The notes under the pieces are model-generated. The model was not told where the DNA came from. It saw only the letters and a list, made by a program, of their open reading frames with translations, and ran no database searches. 64,000 bases of DNA from Methylococcales symbiont of Hymedesmia sp. n. MRB-2018 (lineage in GTDB: Bacteria; Pseudomonadota; Gammaproteobacteria; Methylococcales; Methylomonadaceae). Shown piece by piece: positions 56,157-64,000 of the stretch. The stretch's first letter is position 1; the number at the start of each line of letters is the position of its first letter. The DNA is taken from the NCBI GenBank assembly GCA_003666385.1, contig QPIN01000056.1, forward strand, positions 1 to 64,000, read 5' to 3'. A program made the translations under genes and the position numbers.

Positions 56157-56696
56157 TTATCGACCTTGATAAACAATTTCTACTCGGCGATTCATCTGCC
56201 AAGCGGCCTCATCCATACCATTTGATGCAGGTTTTTCTTCACCATAACTTACGACCTCAACTTGATTATTTGAGACCCCTTGCACCTTCATCATTCTTAA
56301 AATAGACTTGGCTCGTTGCTCACCTAAGGCAATATTATATTCCCTAGAACCTCTTTCATCTGCATGTCCTTCTAAAATGATATGTTCAGAAGGATGACCC
56401 AGCAAATATTGGGAATGAGCCGCAACAACACGAATAAATTCTTGCTGAACCTGACTACTGTCATACATAAAATAAATAGTTTGCTTAGACAAAGGATTTG
56501 CAGGGTTACTAAAACGAGGATCTGCTCCCGAACCAAATTGCTCACCTGAAATGTCCATTCCATTTTGATAAGCGTCAGTTGTCCCATTGGGAGTACCACC
56601 ATCTAAAATACTCTGGTCTTTTTCTTCTGTAGAACTACAGGCTGATAACATAGCTGTACTCATTATAAAAGCTATTATTGTTTTATTTACTCTCAT
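56157..56696 (-). CDS. pal: Peptidoglycan-associated lipoprotein
   Basis: The 179-residue lipoprotein has a lipobox LSAC (cysteine about residue 20) and an OmpA-like peptidoglycan-binding domain with ILEGHADERGSREYNIALGE and QRAKSILR, NQVEVVSYGEEKPA and the terminal NRRVEIVY. It links the outer membrane to the cell wall and interacts with TolB. In most relatives it follows tolB directly; here a parC fragment lies between them. Confidence 0.97.
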   Translation of the reverse strand: MRVNKTIIAFIMSTAMLSACSSTEEKDQSILDGGTPNGTTDAYQNGMDISGEQFGSGADPRFSNPANPLSKQTIYFMYDSSQVQQEFIRVVAAHSQYLLGHPSEHIILEGHADERGSREYNIALGEQRAKSILRMMKVQGVSNNQVEVVSYGEEKPASNGMDEAAWQMNRRVEIVYQGR

Positions 56697-56921
56697 CTTT
56701 TTGTTTCTCCATTGAAATACTATTTAGTCAATTTATTATACACTTTATACTCAATACACTCTATTTTAGCTAGAACCATAGATCACACAAATAGTGCGTG
56801 GGTCACTGAGATGGTTGAGCTTTATTTTATTTTTCTGTCTATAGTCACCCTTTTAATAAACCTCAAAATTTTAATTATGGTTATAGTATTTTGTTAGCAG
56901 TTGGCAAAGCCTCAATGGGAT

Positions 56922-57171
56922 TTACTTTTTAGAAGCCTTTGGGCAATAAATTGCCGCGACGGGTACGCGGTTTTTAGTGGTTTGTGACGTAGCTACTGGC
57001 AGTAAGAGTATTTTTTTGCCGGCTTTTTGGTTGGTCAACAAATTATCAGATGCGGTAATAAAACCATAGCCAGCACTACTTGCAAATACCACCCTCATTG
57101 CATCTGTGTTGCTGATAACACTAACAAATTCACTGCTGGCTAGCAAGCAATGTTTATTAAATCCGCAGTCC
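56922..57171 (-). pseudogene. Fragment of parC (topoisomerase IV subunit A C-terminal domain)
   Basis: The translated stretch CGFNKHCLLASSEFVSVISN, DAMRVVFASSAGYGFITASD and LLTNQKAGKKILLLPVA matches blades of the ParC C-terminal propeller (typical VLLASDAGYGF and NRAGKALLTLP). It is about 80 residues of a 740-residue protein, with no start and nothing of the catalytic part. It sits in the 479-base gap between tolB and pal, just past the tolB stop. A full parC must exist elsewhere; this is a misplaced segment. The remaining 225 bases of the gap hold no gene. Confidence 0.78.
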
Positions 57172-57175
57172 TTTT

Positions 57176-58471
57176 TTAGGGTGACCAAGCTGGTTCACGC
57201 ACATCACCACTATCAAAAGCCATATTTTGCTGCATTCTTCCATCAATAGAAACAGCTGTTAAAACACCTTTTCTGGCACTATTTTTAGAGGCGAACAAAA
57301 TCATATCACCATTCGGTGAAAAACTGGGTGACTCATCCAATCTACCCGCCGTTAACACATTGACTAACCCAGTCGCCATATCCATCACAGCTATTCGATA
57401 ATCACCACGATTAGCATGCACCATCGCTAAATTTTTACCATCTGCAGAAAATCGTCCTCTGGCATTATAATCACCATCAAATGTAATACGCCTCGGACTA
57501 CCCCCTCGACTAGAAATTTTATATAATTGTGGTTTTCCACCACGATCTGATGTGTAAACAATAGATTGACCATCTGGAGACCAAGTTGCTTCAGTATCAA
57601 TGCCATAACTTTTAGTAACTTTTAACAAAGATCCACTCGCCAAATTTAGAACATAAATATCAGGGCTGCCATCCTTTGATAATGTCATTGCCAATCGCTT
57701 ACCATCTGGTGAAAAAGCAGGCGCGCCATTAATCCCCTTAAATGAAGAAACCTTTGATCTTTTCCCTGTTGCTAAAGTCTGTATAAATATGGCTGAACGT
57801 CTATTCTCAAATGAAACATAGGCAATTTGTTTACCGTCAGGTGACCAGGTAGGCGACATTAACGGTTCAAAAGAAGACATTATCGTTTTTGGGTTAAACC
57901 CATCGACATCAGCCACGAGTAATTTATAGCGCTTTTTGTTGCCCGCTACAGAAGTACTCGTAATGTAAGCAAGATGCGTACTAAACGCACCTTTTTTACC
58001 TGTTAATTTTTCATACACTAAATCACTAATATAGTGTGCTGTTCTTCTTAATTCTTGTTCAGCAACTAATAATCGGTAGCCTAGAATTTGCTCTCCTTTA
58101 TAGACATCAAATAATTGAAATTGTACTTGGTAGCGTCCAGCGACTTCACTCACTTGGCCTATAATCAAATAGTCCTGCCCTAATGCCTGCCAATTTCTAT
58201 ATCTCACTTTTTTAGCATTGGTAGGTCGAGTCAACATATCTGTCTCAGCCAAAATCTTAAAAAAACCACTACGACTTAAATTTGCCTTAATAACTGCGAC
58301 TAAATTAATCGGTACATGAAGTGTTTTTCCTTGCCAGCCGAAAGGAACAATTGCAATAGGAACAGCCGTTTCCACACCTCCAGTGATTTCAATAACCAAC
58401 TCGGCACGAGAAAAATCTGCGTATAAAATCAGAAAGCTGATGAATAGAATTTTTCTAAATAATATTGGCAT
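57176..58471 (-). CDS. tolB: Tol-Pal system protein TolB
   Basis: The 431-residue periplasmic beta-propeller has a signal peptide (LFISFLILYADFSRA) and repeated propeller strands SPTWSPDGKQIAYVS, APAFSPDGKRLAMTL, EATWSPDGQSIVYTSDRGG and SPSFSPNGDMILFAS. It ends REPAWSP, a slightly short C-terminus because the usual one or two extra residues are missing where the parC fragment joins. It binds Pal and TolA in outer-membrane constriction. Confidence 0.96.
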   Translation of the reverse strand: MPILFRKILFISFLILYADFSRAELVIEITGGVETAVPIAIVPFGWQGKTLHVPINLVAVIKANLSRSGFFKILAETDMLTRPTNAKKVRYRNWQALGQDYLIIGQVSEVAGRYQVQFQLFDVYKGEQILGYRLLVAEQELRRTAHYISDLVYEKLTGKKGAFSTHLAYITSTSVAGNKKRYKLLVADVDGFNPKTIMSSFEPLMSPTWSPDGKQIAYVSFENRRSAIFIQTLATGKRSKVSSFKGINGAPAFSPDGKRLAMTLSKDGSPDIYVLNLASGSLLKVTKSYGIDTEATWSPDGQSIVYTSDRGGKPQLYKISSRGGSPRRITFDGDYNARGRFSADGKNLAMVHANRGDYRIAVMDMATGLVNVLTAGRLDESPSFSPNGDMILFASKNSARKGVLTAVSIDGRMQQNMAFDSGDVREPAWSP

Positions 58472-58530
58472 AAATTAATATGAGTTTTTAAACCATTAAT
58501 GACACAAAACACTCGATTAAAATATTAATC

Positions 58531-59388
58531 TTATGGCTCAAACCTAAAGGTAAATAATCTAAAGCGTTTTGCAAATAACGCTCTATTTTTAGGAACAGGA
58601 AGCGGTGATGCTTTACGAACAGCGTTTTCTGCTGAACGGTCAAAAATATCGTTACCGCTACTTTTAATCACAGCAACATCCATGACATCACCACTAGGTA
58701 ACAATTTAACACGCACAGTGCAATTCATTCCTTTGGCTGATAAAACGGGCTTAATCCAGCGCTTAATCACCTTTTGCTGAATCGCTGCTGTTGCAGAAAT
58801 AGTGGCTTGTCTATTGCTCTCTGCTCTGGCTTTTTCATCAGCCACTTGCTTATCCAGTAGTGCTTGTTTTTGCACGGCTTCAGCCTGTTGTTTTGCCAAT
58901 AATTCTTTTTGCTTTTTTTGTTCGGCTATTTGCTTTTCTTTGTTTTTCTTTGCTTCAGCTTCTTGTTGTTTCTTAATTTTAGCTTTTTTGGCCGCTTCAA
59001 TTGCTTTTTGTTGTTTCAGCTTTTGTTGTTTTTGTTTATCTGCCAGCTCTTTAGTTTTACGCTCCAGTGCTTTGACTTTTTGCTCTTCCAGTTGTCTTTT
59101 TTTCTTGGCATCTTGCAAAAGTTGCTGTTGTGTTTTTAGATTATCATCTAATTCCTGCCGCTTTTTTTGCTTTTTTAAACGCTTATTTTCTTCATTTTTC
59201 TTTAACCGAATAGCCTCTTCTTGTATTTTTTCATCATCCAAAATAGAGGCTCGAATAAGTTCTGGTAATGGTCTTACTTTAACAACTTCAGGTTCAGCGC
59301 TAAAATCAATACCAAACATCGCTAAAATAGCTAAGTGCAAAGTCAAGGCCAAGACAAAAGAAAGGCCGAATTTTTCATAGCTATTCAT
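58531..59388 (-). CDS. tolA: TolA energy-transducing envelope protein
   Basis: The 285-residue protein has one N-terminal membrane helix (FVLALTLHLAILAMFGIDF), a long Lys/Ala/Gln-rich helical domain II (about 55-200) and a C-terminal domain III (NCTVRVKLLPSGDVMDVAVI, DIFDRSAENAVRKASPLPVP). It spans the periplasm to reach Pal and TolB. It is shorter than E. coli TolA (421), mainly in the coiled region. The gene follows tolR by one base. Confidence 0.94.
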   Translation of the reverse strand: MNSYEKFGLSFVLALTLHLAILAMFGIDFSAEPEVVKVRPLPELIRASILDDEKIQEEAIRLKKNEENKRLKKQKKRQELDDNLKTQQQLLQDAKKKRQLEEQKVKALERKTKELADKQKQQKLKQQKAIEAAKKAKIKKQQEAEAKKNKEKQIAEQKKQKELLAKQQAEAVQKQALLDKQVADEKARAESNRQATISATAAIQQKVIKRWIKPVLSAKGMNCTVRVKLLPSGDVMDVAVIKSSGNDIFDRSAENAVRKASPLPVPKNRALFAKRFRLFTFRFEP

Positions 59389-59389
59389 C

Positions 59390-59812
59390 TTATTGGAATG
59401 ATTGAGTCATCAATCCAACACTAGGTACGCCCACATTTTTTAAAGCTGCCATCACCGTGACTACTTTTCCATATTCAACCGTATGATCACCTCTGATATA
59501 AATCTGAGTGTCAGGTTTATTCCTTAATACTGCTCTTACTCTCCTCAACAATACCTCAGCACTGACCGCCTCATCTTCATTTTCGCCAATGTCAATGTAA
59601 AACAGGCCCGATTTATCCACAGAAACAATAACAGGAGGCTCATTCTTTTGTTCTACTGCTACTGTATCTGCCTGAGGTAAATCAACATCTACTCCTGTTT
59701 GTACCAAAGGTGCAGTAATCATAAAAATAATCAATAAAACCAAAGTGACATCAATGTAAGGTACAACATTAATCTCAGCCATTGGTTTTCTGCCTCTAGT
59801 GCCACAACTCAT
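59390..59812 (-). CDS. tolR: TolR proton-channel component
   Basis: The 140-residue ExbD/TolR protein has one membrane segment with the conserved Asp (VVPYIDVTLVLLIIFMITAP) and a periplasmic domain (VSADKSGLFYIDIG-like strand, DTQIYIRGDHTVEYGKVVTV). With TolQ it forms the proton-driven motor of the Tol-Pal system. The start overlaps the tolQ stop by four bases (ATGA). Confidence 0.96.
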   Translation of the reverse strand: MSCGTRGRKPMAEINVVPYIDVTLVLLIIFMITAPLVQTGVDVDLPQADTVAVEQKNEPPVIVSVDKSGLFYIDIGENEDEAVSAEVLLRRVRAVLRNKPDTQIYIRGDHTVEYGKVVTVMAALKNVGVPSVGLMTQSFQ

Positions 59813-60486
59813 ATATTGTGTGCCTCTCTCTGCAATAAAACGACAAACTCATCCACAAACAGTTGATAACGCCCGGCCAATCTATCTAGCCTAGTGGTAA
59901 AACGATTATATGCGACGACTGCTGGAATCGCAGCAAATAAACCGATAGCTGTGGCTATTAATGCCTCTGCAATACCAGGTGCCACATGTGCTAATGTCGC
60001 TTGTTTAACATCACCCAAAGCACGAAATGAATTCATAATTCCCCACACTGTACCAAATAAACCTACATAAGGGCTGGTTGAACCAACCGTAGCAAGAAAA
60101 GAAAGCGTTTCATCCAGTTTATCCACTTCCCTAGTCAGCTCTATTCTCATCACTCTTTGTGCATTTTCCACCTGAACAACAGGGTCTATACCGTCTTTCT
60201 TATTCATGCGGGAATATTCTTTATAACCTGCTAAAAATATTTTTTCTATCCCTTCTGCTTCAAAATCTTGAGTAGTTAACTTCTCATACAGTGCAGCCAA
60301 ATCAACTCCCGACCAGAATACTTGATCAAATTTATCAGTCACTTTAAATGCTTGATTTAACGCCTTACGCTTGAAAAAAATAAATGTCCACGACAGCACA
60401 GAAGCCATCAATAAAATAAACATAACAAATTGCACAACAAAACTGGCATTTGTTACAAGATGAAAAATTGATAAATCGTTAGTCAT
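59809..60486 (-). CDS. tolQ: TolQ proton-channel component
   Basis: The 225-residue ExbB/TolQ protein has three membrane helices (FVVQFVMFILLMASVLSWTF; ATVGSTSPYVGLFGTVWGIM; AEALIATAIGLFAAIPAVVA). I start at MTNDLSIFHLV; an upstream in-frame ATG at 60555 lies deep in ybgC and would add 23 unrelated residues. It overlaps the 3' end of ybgC by 8 bases. It is the stator of the motor that drives TolA. Confidence 0.95.
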   Translation of the reverse strand: MTNDLSIFHLVTNASFVVQFVMFILLMASVLSWTFIFFKRKALNQAFKVTDKFDQVFWSGVDLAALYEKLTTQDFEAEGIEKIFLAGYKEYSRMNKKDGIDPVVQVENAQRVMRIELTREVDKLDETLSFLATVGSTSPYVGLFGTVWGIMNSFRALGDVKQATLAHVAPGIAEALIATAIGLFAAIPAVVAYNRFTTRLDRLAGRYQLFVDEFVVLLQREAHNI

Positions 60487-60880
60487 TGCGTAATTTTTGT
60501 AATATAAAAGTTGGAATTTTTTTAGGTGCCATGGTGTCAGCTTGCAAGCAGGCAATCCTTACATTAGCTCTACATAATGCTGTACCATTGAGTGAGGCTA
60601 TCTGCTCAAAATTAAAACTCGCTTTTTTTAGTAGCGTTATTTCAGCACTAATATTAAGCAATTCATTAAAATGACCAGACCTTAAATAATCAATTTGAAC
60701 CGATCTGACCGCAAAAATTAAGTTTTGTTCACTCCTTAACTGATCTTGTTCAAAACCCAATTCACGCAACATTTCAGTCCTGGCACGTTCAAAAAACTTT
60801 AAGTAGTTAGCGTAAAATACTACGCCACCCGCATCGGTGTCTTCGTAATAAACCCGAATGGGCCAGTGAAAAGCTGTCAT
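60479..60880 (-). CDS. ybgC: Tol-Pal-associated acyl-CoA thioesterase YbgC
   Basis: The 133-residue hot-dog-fold thioesterase has the 4-hydroxybenzoyl-CoA-thioesterase-type catalytic motif YYEDTDAGGVVFYANYLKFF (Asp in DTDAGG) and ERARTEMLRELGF. It is the conserved first gene of the tol-pal cluster and is thought to act on short-chain acyl-CoA linked to phospholipid metabolism. The 3' end overlaps tolQ. Confidence 0.95.
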   Translation of the reverse strand: MTAFHWPIRVYYEDTDAGGVVFYANYLKFFERARTEMLRELGFEQDQLRSEQNLIFAVRSVQIDYLRSGHFNELLNISAEITLLKKASFNFEQIASLNGTALCRANVRIACLQADTMAPKKIPTFILQKLRND

Positions 60881-60923
60881 CTCATTAATTATTATTGTTA
60901 CACTTAACTTATAAGATCTCTAA

Positions 60924-60970
60924 AAAAAGAGTCGTATGGGATAAAATCGCATACGACTCTTTTTATTTTT
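60924..60970. terminator. Hairpin terminator, probably bidirectional
   Basis: A 15-bp stem (AAAAAGAGTCGTATG / CATACGACTCTTTTT) with an 11-base loop lies upstream of ybgC. The A-run on the left and T-run on the right make it usable on either strand. It may end transcription from a convergent direction or insulate the tol cluster. The 355-base gap contains this and MITE-B copy 3. Confidence 0.75.
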
Positions 60971-61015
60971 GTTAGCATTCTATGCTTTTCAGCCTGTTGA
61001 AAACATGGATATTAT

Positions 61016-61156
61016 GCGACCTCAGCATAACTCTGGCGATGAGGAAAAAGTGATAGAATTTTTCAGGTTTTAGTCAAAATACAAGTGTAATAGTGAGCTA
61101 TTGCACGTTATTTTGGCTGACCTTTTTTATCCGTTTATGAGTTATGCTGAGTTCTC
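61016..61156. mobile_element. MITE-B copy 3
   Basis: The 141-bp element matches copies 1 and 2 almost base for base. The left end is GACCTCAGCATAAC, the right end is GTTATGCTGAGTTCTC, and the interior has CAGGTTTTAGTCAAAATACA. It lies between ybgC and the peroxidase gene. The TIRs have one or two mismatches compared with copy 2. Confidence 0.88.
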
Positions 61157-61235
61157 ATTATACTTGATTCCAACCCAATCACCGCATTAAATCCAACAGA
61201 AAGTCCTAATAAAACACATTTAATTTCTTTAACTT

Positions 61236-62237
61236 TTAATTAAATGTTTTTCCAGAATAAGCAGGTAAAACAGGCATGGATTGTTTCGGAAACTCACCTG
61301 TCAATGCCCCTAAAAAGGCAACGATATCATCCGCTTCATCGTTAGATAAGTCTTTCCCTAATTGCATTTTCGCCATTATTTTTACCGCTCGATCTAAAGT
61401 TTTAACTTTACCATTATGAAAATAAGGTGCAGTTAAAGCAATATTCCTTAATGTAGGTACCTTCCAGAAAAACTCATCTGCTTTTTTACCAGTAACTTCA
61501 GCTAGACCTTTATCTTTTTTAAGCTTGAATTGTGCCTGAATTGAACCATTACTAATCACAGGAAATTTTTGAAATGTTCCTGGCCCATTAAAAGCAGGCC
61601 CACTGTGACAACCTGTACAGCCTATATCAACGGCCAAGTTCATACCGCGAATCTGTTGTCCAGTTAATGCTTTTTTATCACCTTTAACATATTTATCAAA
61701 AGCACTATTAGGCGTAATCAATGTTCTTTCGTAAGCAGCAATCGCTTTAGTCGCATTGTCTTTAGAAATTGAGTTTTTACCAAATGCTTTTTCAAATAAT
61801 GCTTCATAGCCTTTAATACTCTTTAGACGCTTGACCACATCATCCCAGTTTTTCATACCCATTTCAATTGGGTTTGTCACAGGACCTGCTGCCTGATCTT
61901 CTAGACTGACTGCACGCCCGTCCCAAAATTGAACAGCATTAAAAGCAGCATTCCACACTGTCGGCGCACTACGACCACCCACTTGACCACCGACACCGAC
62001 AGATCCACCACGGTTATCCTCACCGCCTAACATGGTATTATGACAAGAAGCACAGGACACTGTACCCGAAGAAGACATACGCGGGTCATGAAAAAGTATT
62101 TGTCCTAAAGCAACTTTCTGTGAAGTTGTAGGGTTATTGGCTGGTGCAGGTGCTTTCGCTGGTAGTGCTTGGGCTAAAGCAACAGAAGTAGAACTGGCAA
62201 ATGCAAGAGCAGTTACCAATAAATGAATTTTAAACAT
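61236..62237 (-). CDS. Di-haem cytochrome c peroxidase (CcpA/MauG family)
   Basis: The 333-residue periplasmic protein has a signal peptide (TALAFASSTSVALAQA) and two c-type haem sites, CASCH (N-terminal) and CTGCH (C-terminal). It also has GGRSAPTVWNAAFNAVQFWD, PYFHNGKVKTLDRAV and the usual LTGEFPKQ tail of bacterial di-haem peroxidases. It reduces hydrogen peroxide with electrons from a cytochrome c or azurin, or acts as a MauG-like oxidase. It has no operon partner. Upstream sequence (62245-62365) holds an inverted pair TGGACACG/CGTGTCCA around a small stem, possibly an operator. Confidence 0.93.
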   Translation of the reverse strand: MFKIHLLVTALAFASSTSVALAQALPAKAPAPANNPTTSQKVALGQILFHDPRMSSSGTVSCASCHNTMLGGEDNRGGSVGVGGQVGGRSAPTVWNAAFNAVQFWDGRAVSLEDQAAGPVTNPIEMGMKNWDDVVKRLKSIKGYEALFEKAFGKNSISKDNATKAIAAYERTLITPNSAFDKYVKGDKKALTGQQIRGMNLAVDIGCTGCHSGPAFNGPGTFQKFPVISNGSIQAQFKLKKDKGLAEVTGKKADEFFWKVPTLRNIALTAPYFHNGKVKTLDRAVKIMAKMQLGKDLSNDEADDIVAFLGALTGEFPKQSMPVLPAYSGKTFN

Positions 62238-62495
62238 AGTATCTCCACATGAGTGGACACGATCAAAATGCAGTCTACACTGTGAGCGGACTTTCGCCTA
62301 TCAATGCTTGCTAAAATACGGACAAAAATCCGCTCTACATCACTTTTACGTGTCCAGTATTATTATTGTTAATGAACCACTGCTGAATTGTAAGGTAAGA
62401 TACTACTAAGGTAAATCAAAACATCTAATTTTATACTCAAAAGAAGAAAAGAAAAATTCCAATAAAAAAGAATGTTATTGACTTGCTAAACTATA

Positions 62496-62963
62496 TTAAC
62501 GACAGTTTGCAGGAAGGTATTTAGAATCCACTGTTGTAGCTGCCGTTACAGTTCCGTCAGTATTCTTAGCTTTACACACCCATTTAATCTCTTTTACTGG
62601 TACCTCTCCCTTGGTAATAAGTGCACCACCGGATGTTGGAACCAGTTGTAAGACATTTTTACCCTCAGCACCAATAACCTTTGTATAGGTTATTGTAATT
62701 GTGCCATTTTCTTCATTTATATCAATCGAAGCAACAATATCAGTTTTAGCAGGTGGCGTATAACCAGAGTTAAAGTCACTACCAAATACAGCGTTTTCAT
62801 TGACCGCTAGTTTTGCAGCCCTTGCTAAACTAACACCTTCCATTACTTTTGCTCTAATAATATAATATTGATAAGCAGGAATCGCGATAGAAGCTAGAAT
62901 ACCGATAATCGCAACAACGATCATCAATTCAATTAATGTAAAACCTTGCTGTATTTTTTTCAT
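62496..62963 (-). CDS. pilA: Type IV pilin (PilA-like)
   Basis: The 155-residue prepilin has a short basic leader (MKKIQQG), the cleavage/methylation site [20 protein letters not shown] (Glu5), a long hydrophobic helix and a C-terminal Cys pair (WVCKAK...LPANCR) forming the D-region disulfide. It should be the major or a minor subunit of a type IV pilus. It stands alone here. The leader and helix are intact. Confidence 0.93.
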   Translation of the reverse strand: MKKIQQGFTLIELMIVVAIIGILASIAIPAYQYYIIRAKVMEGVSLARAAKLAVNENAVFGSDFNSGYTPPAKTDIVASIDINEENGTITITYTKVIGAEGKNVLQLVPTSGGALITKGEVPVKEIKWVCKAKNTDGTVTAATTVDSKYLPANCR

Positions 62964-63023
62964 GATTTTTCCTGAATAAAAATTAAATTTGAGTAAAACT
63001 CATTGCCTTATGTCACATTATCA

Positions 63024-63515
63024 TTATTGAGAGAACTCATTCAAACAAATAAACATTGCATCTTTTACAACTTGCTTTCGAATATTACCTCGATCCCCAA
63101 AAAAAGATCGCCCAACACACTGCTTTTCCTTGTTTTTTATTTTAAAAGCAATATAAACAGCCCCAACTGGTTTTTGCTCAGAACCACCAGTAGGACCGGC
63201 AATACCCGTAACAGCAACCGCTATATCCGCATCACTATTTTCTAATGCACCGTCAACCATCTCTAATGCAACCTGTTTGCTAACCGCACCATATTTTTCT
63301 AATGAAACCTGTTTTACCTGCAACATTTCAATTTTAGACTGATTACTATAAGTGACAAAGCCTCTATCAAACCAAGCAGAGCTTCCAGCAATATCTGTTA
63401 TTGCTTGAGCAAGTCCTCCACCAGTACAAGACTCAGCAGTCACAAGCTTTAGCCCTTTGTGTTTTAATGATTCACCTAATTGTCTAGCCAACTTAACTAA
63501 TTCTTTATCCATCAT
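63024..63515 (-). CDS. pncC: Nicotinamide-nucleotide amidohydrolase PncC (CinA C-terminal domain)
   Basis: The 163-residue enzyme deamidates NMN to nicotinic acid mononucleotide in the pyridine nucleotide cycle. It has LVTAESCTGGGLAQAITDIA (catalytic Ser/Tyr region), GAVSKQVALEMVDGAL, and VTGIAGPTGGSEQKPVGAVY. It is the stand-alone form, as in gammaproteobacteria where it lies between mutS and recA. It is divergent from mutS. Confidence 0.95.
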   Translation of the reverse strand: MMDKELVKLARQLGESLKHKGLKLVTAESCTGGGLAQAITDIAGSSAWFDRGFVTYSNQSKIEMLQVKQVSLEKYGAVSKQVALEMVDGALENSDADIAVAVTGIAGPTGGSEQKPVGAVYIAFKIKNKEKQCVGRSFFGDRGNIRKQVVKDAMFICLNEFSQ

Positions 63516-63546
63516 TCAATAAACTATTTATTTGATAGAATAATAG

Positions 63547-64000
63547 TATGCCTACCACAAAAAAAAATACAAGCCAGCACACCCCAATGATGCAACAATA
63601 TTTACGCATCAAATCCCAACACCCGGATACCTTGGTTTTTTACCGCATGGGTGATTTTTATGAATTATTTTTTGATGATGCTGTAAAGGTCTCTGAGTTA
63701 TTAAATATCACCCTGACCAGCAGAGGGCAATCTGCAGGCCAGCCTATTCCTATGGCTGGGCTTCCTCATCACGCCTCTGAAGCTTATGTTGCCAAACTGA
63801 TCAAATATGGTGAGTCTATTGTATTTTGCGAACAAGTCGGAGACCCTGCTACCAGCAAAGGGCCTGTAGAACGTAAAGTCATGAGAACAGTAACACCAGG
63901 AACTGTCACCGACGAAGCATTTCTAGAAGGTCGAAAAGATAATTTTTTAGTAGCGATTTGCACTCATTCCCAAGCTATCGGTATTGCCTGTCTTGATCTT
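63547..64000 (+). CDS. mutS: DNA mismatch repair protein MutS (5' part; gene continues beyond window)
   Basis: The first 151 codons of MutS are present: [20 protein letters not shown] then [20 protein letters not shown] (the mismatch-reading F-x-E motif is MGDFYELF), [31 protein letters not shown] and [13 protein letters not shown]. The start is ATG in MPTTKKN. The rest, including the ATPase, is outside the window. It recognises mispairs and starts methyl-directed repair. Confidence 0.97.

Noticed and set aside
56712-56897. Plus-strand 61-residue hydrophobic ORF between pal and tolB
   Set aside because: It is low-complexity and AT-rich, has no ribosome site, and lies in a gap with a parC fragment.
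58802-59380. Plus-strand 192-residue Cys/Ser/Phe-rich ORF
   Set aside because: It is the antisense shadow of the Lys/Ala/Gln-rich coiled region of tolA.
1-64000. tRNA, rRNA or riboswitch genes
   Set aside because: I looked for T-loop-like GGTTCRA words with cloverleaf partners and for rRNA-like stretches and saw none I could support; a covariance-model scan would be decisive.

Overview
The window is a stretch of an AT-rich gammaproteobacterial chromosome. The evidence is the conserved block gyrA-serC-pheA-hisC-tyrA/aroA-cmk-rpsA-ihfB-lapA (38.1-49.8 kb), an intact tol-pal cluster with queE and queC (53.9-60.9 kb), MsrPQ, a type IV pilin, and pncC next to mutS. The tyrA-aroA fusion, the AT-rich DNA, and the many MITE-like repeats and broken genes would fit a methanotroph-like (Methylococcales) or symbiont-like lineage. 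That placement is inference with low confidence.

Layout. 0-1.3 kb: the 3' end of an outer-membrane barrel protein, a small coiled-coil membrane protein, and two nested MITE-type repeats. 1.3-7.8 kb: housekeeping genes (alkB, DEAD-box helicase, YajR-like MFS transporter, uvrA). 7.8-38.05 kb: a roughly 30 kb defence island inserted between uvrA and lapA, where lapB would usually follow lapA. 38-50 kb: the rpsA-gyrA block, all on the minus strand. 50.3-53.5 kb: msrPQ, a crystallin-like secreted protein, and a broken acetoacetyl-CoA synthetase fused to the 5' end of a SpoIIAA-like gene. 53.9-63.5 kb: queC, queE, tol-pal, a di-haem peroxidase, a pilin and pncC. 63.5-64 kb: the start of mutS.

The defence island holds, in order: a PLD-nuclease/SNF2 helicase and a Bro-N protein followed by the stump of an Eco57I-like type IIG enzyme; a decayed C5-methylase plus DUF3883 nuclease pair; an intact Hachiman-type HamAB pair; a frameshifted M.EcoRI-like methylase with one and a half ORF6N genes; a DUF262-HNH nuclease; a perfect inverted-repeat element; a VapBC pair; a chimera of a type IIG N-terminus with a YebC C-terminus; a single-polypeptide RadC-N/C5-methylase/HinP1I-like nuclease fusion; two near-identical TPR membrane proteins flanking an AAA-ATPase/subtilase pair; a DUF488 pair; and a convergent three-gene operon of DUF262, AAA-ATPase and an unknown protein.

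The most unusual property of the island is how it is built. Short duplications of gene 3' ends sit at the junctions: the M.EcoRI-like C-terminus three times, the DUF262-HNH 3' end twice, and the type IIG C-terminus five times. This suggests that new modules enter directly behind an existing methylase or nuclease gene and duplicate its tail. The candidates I consider most worth following as little-described systems are the RadC-N/M/R fusion, the AAA-subtilase pair with flanking TPR membrane proteins, and the DUF262/AAA/unknown operon.
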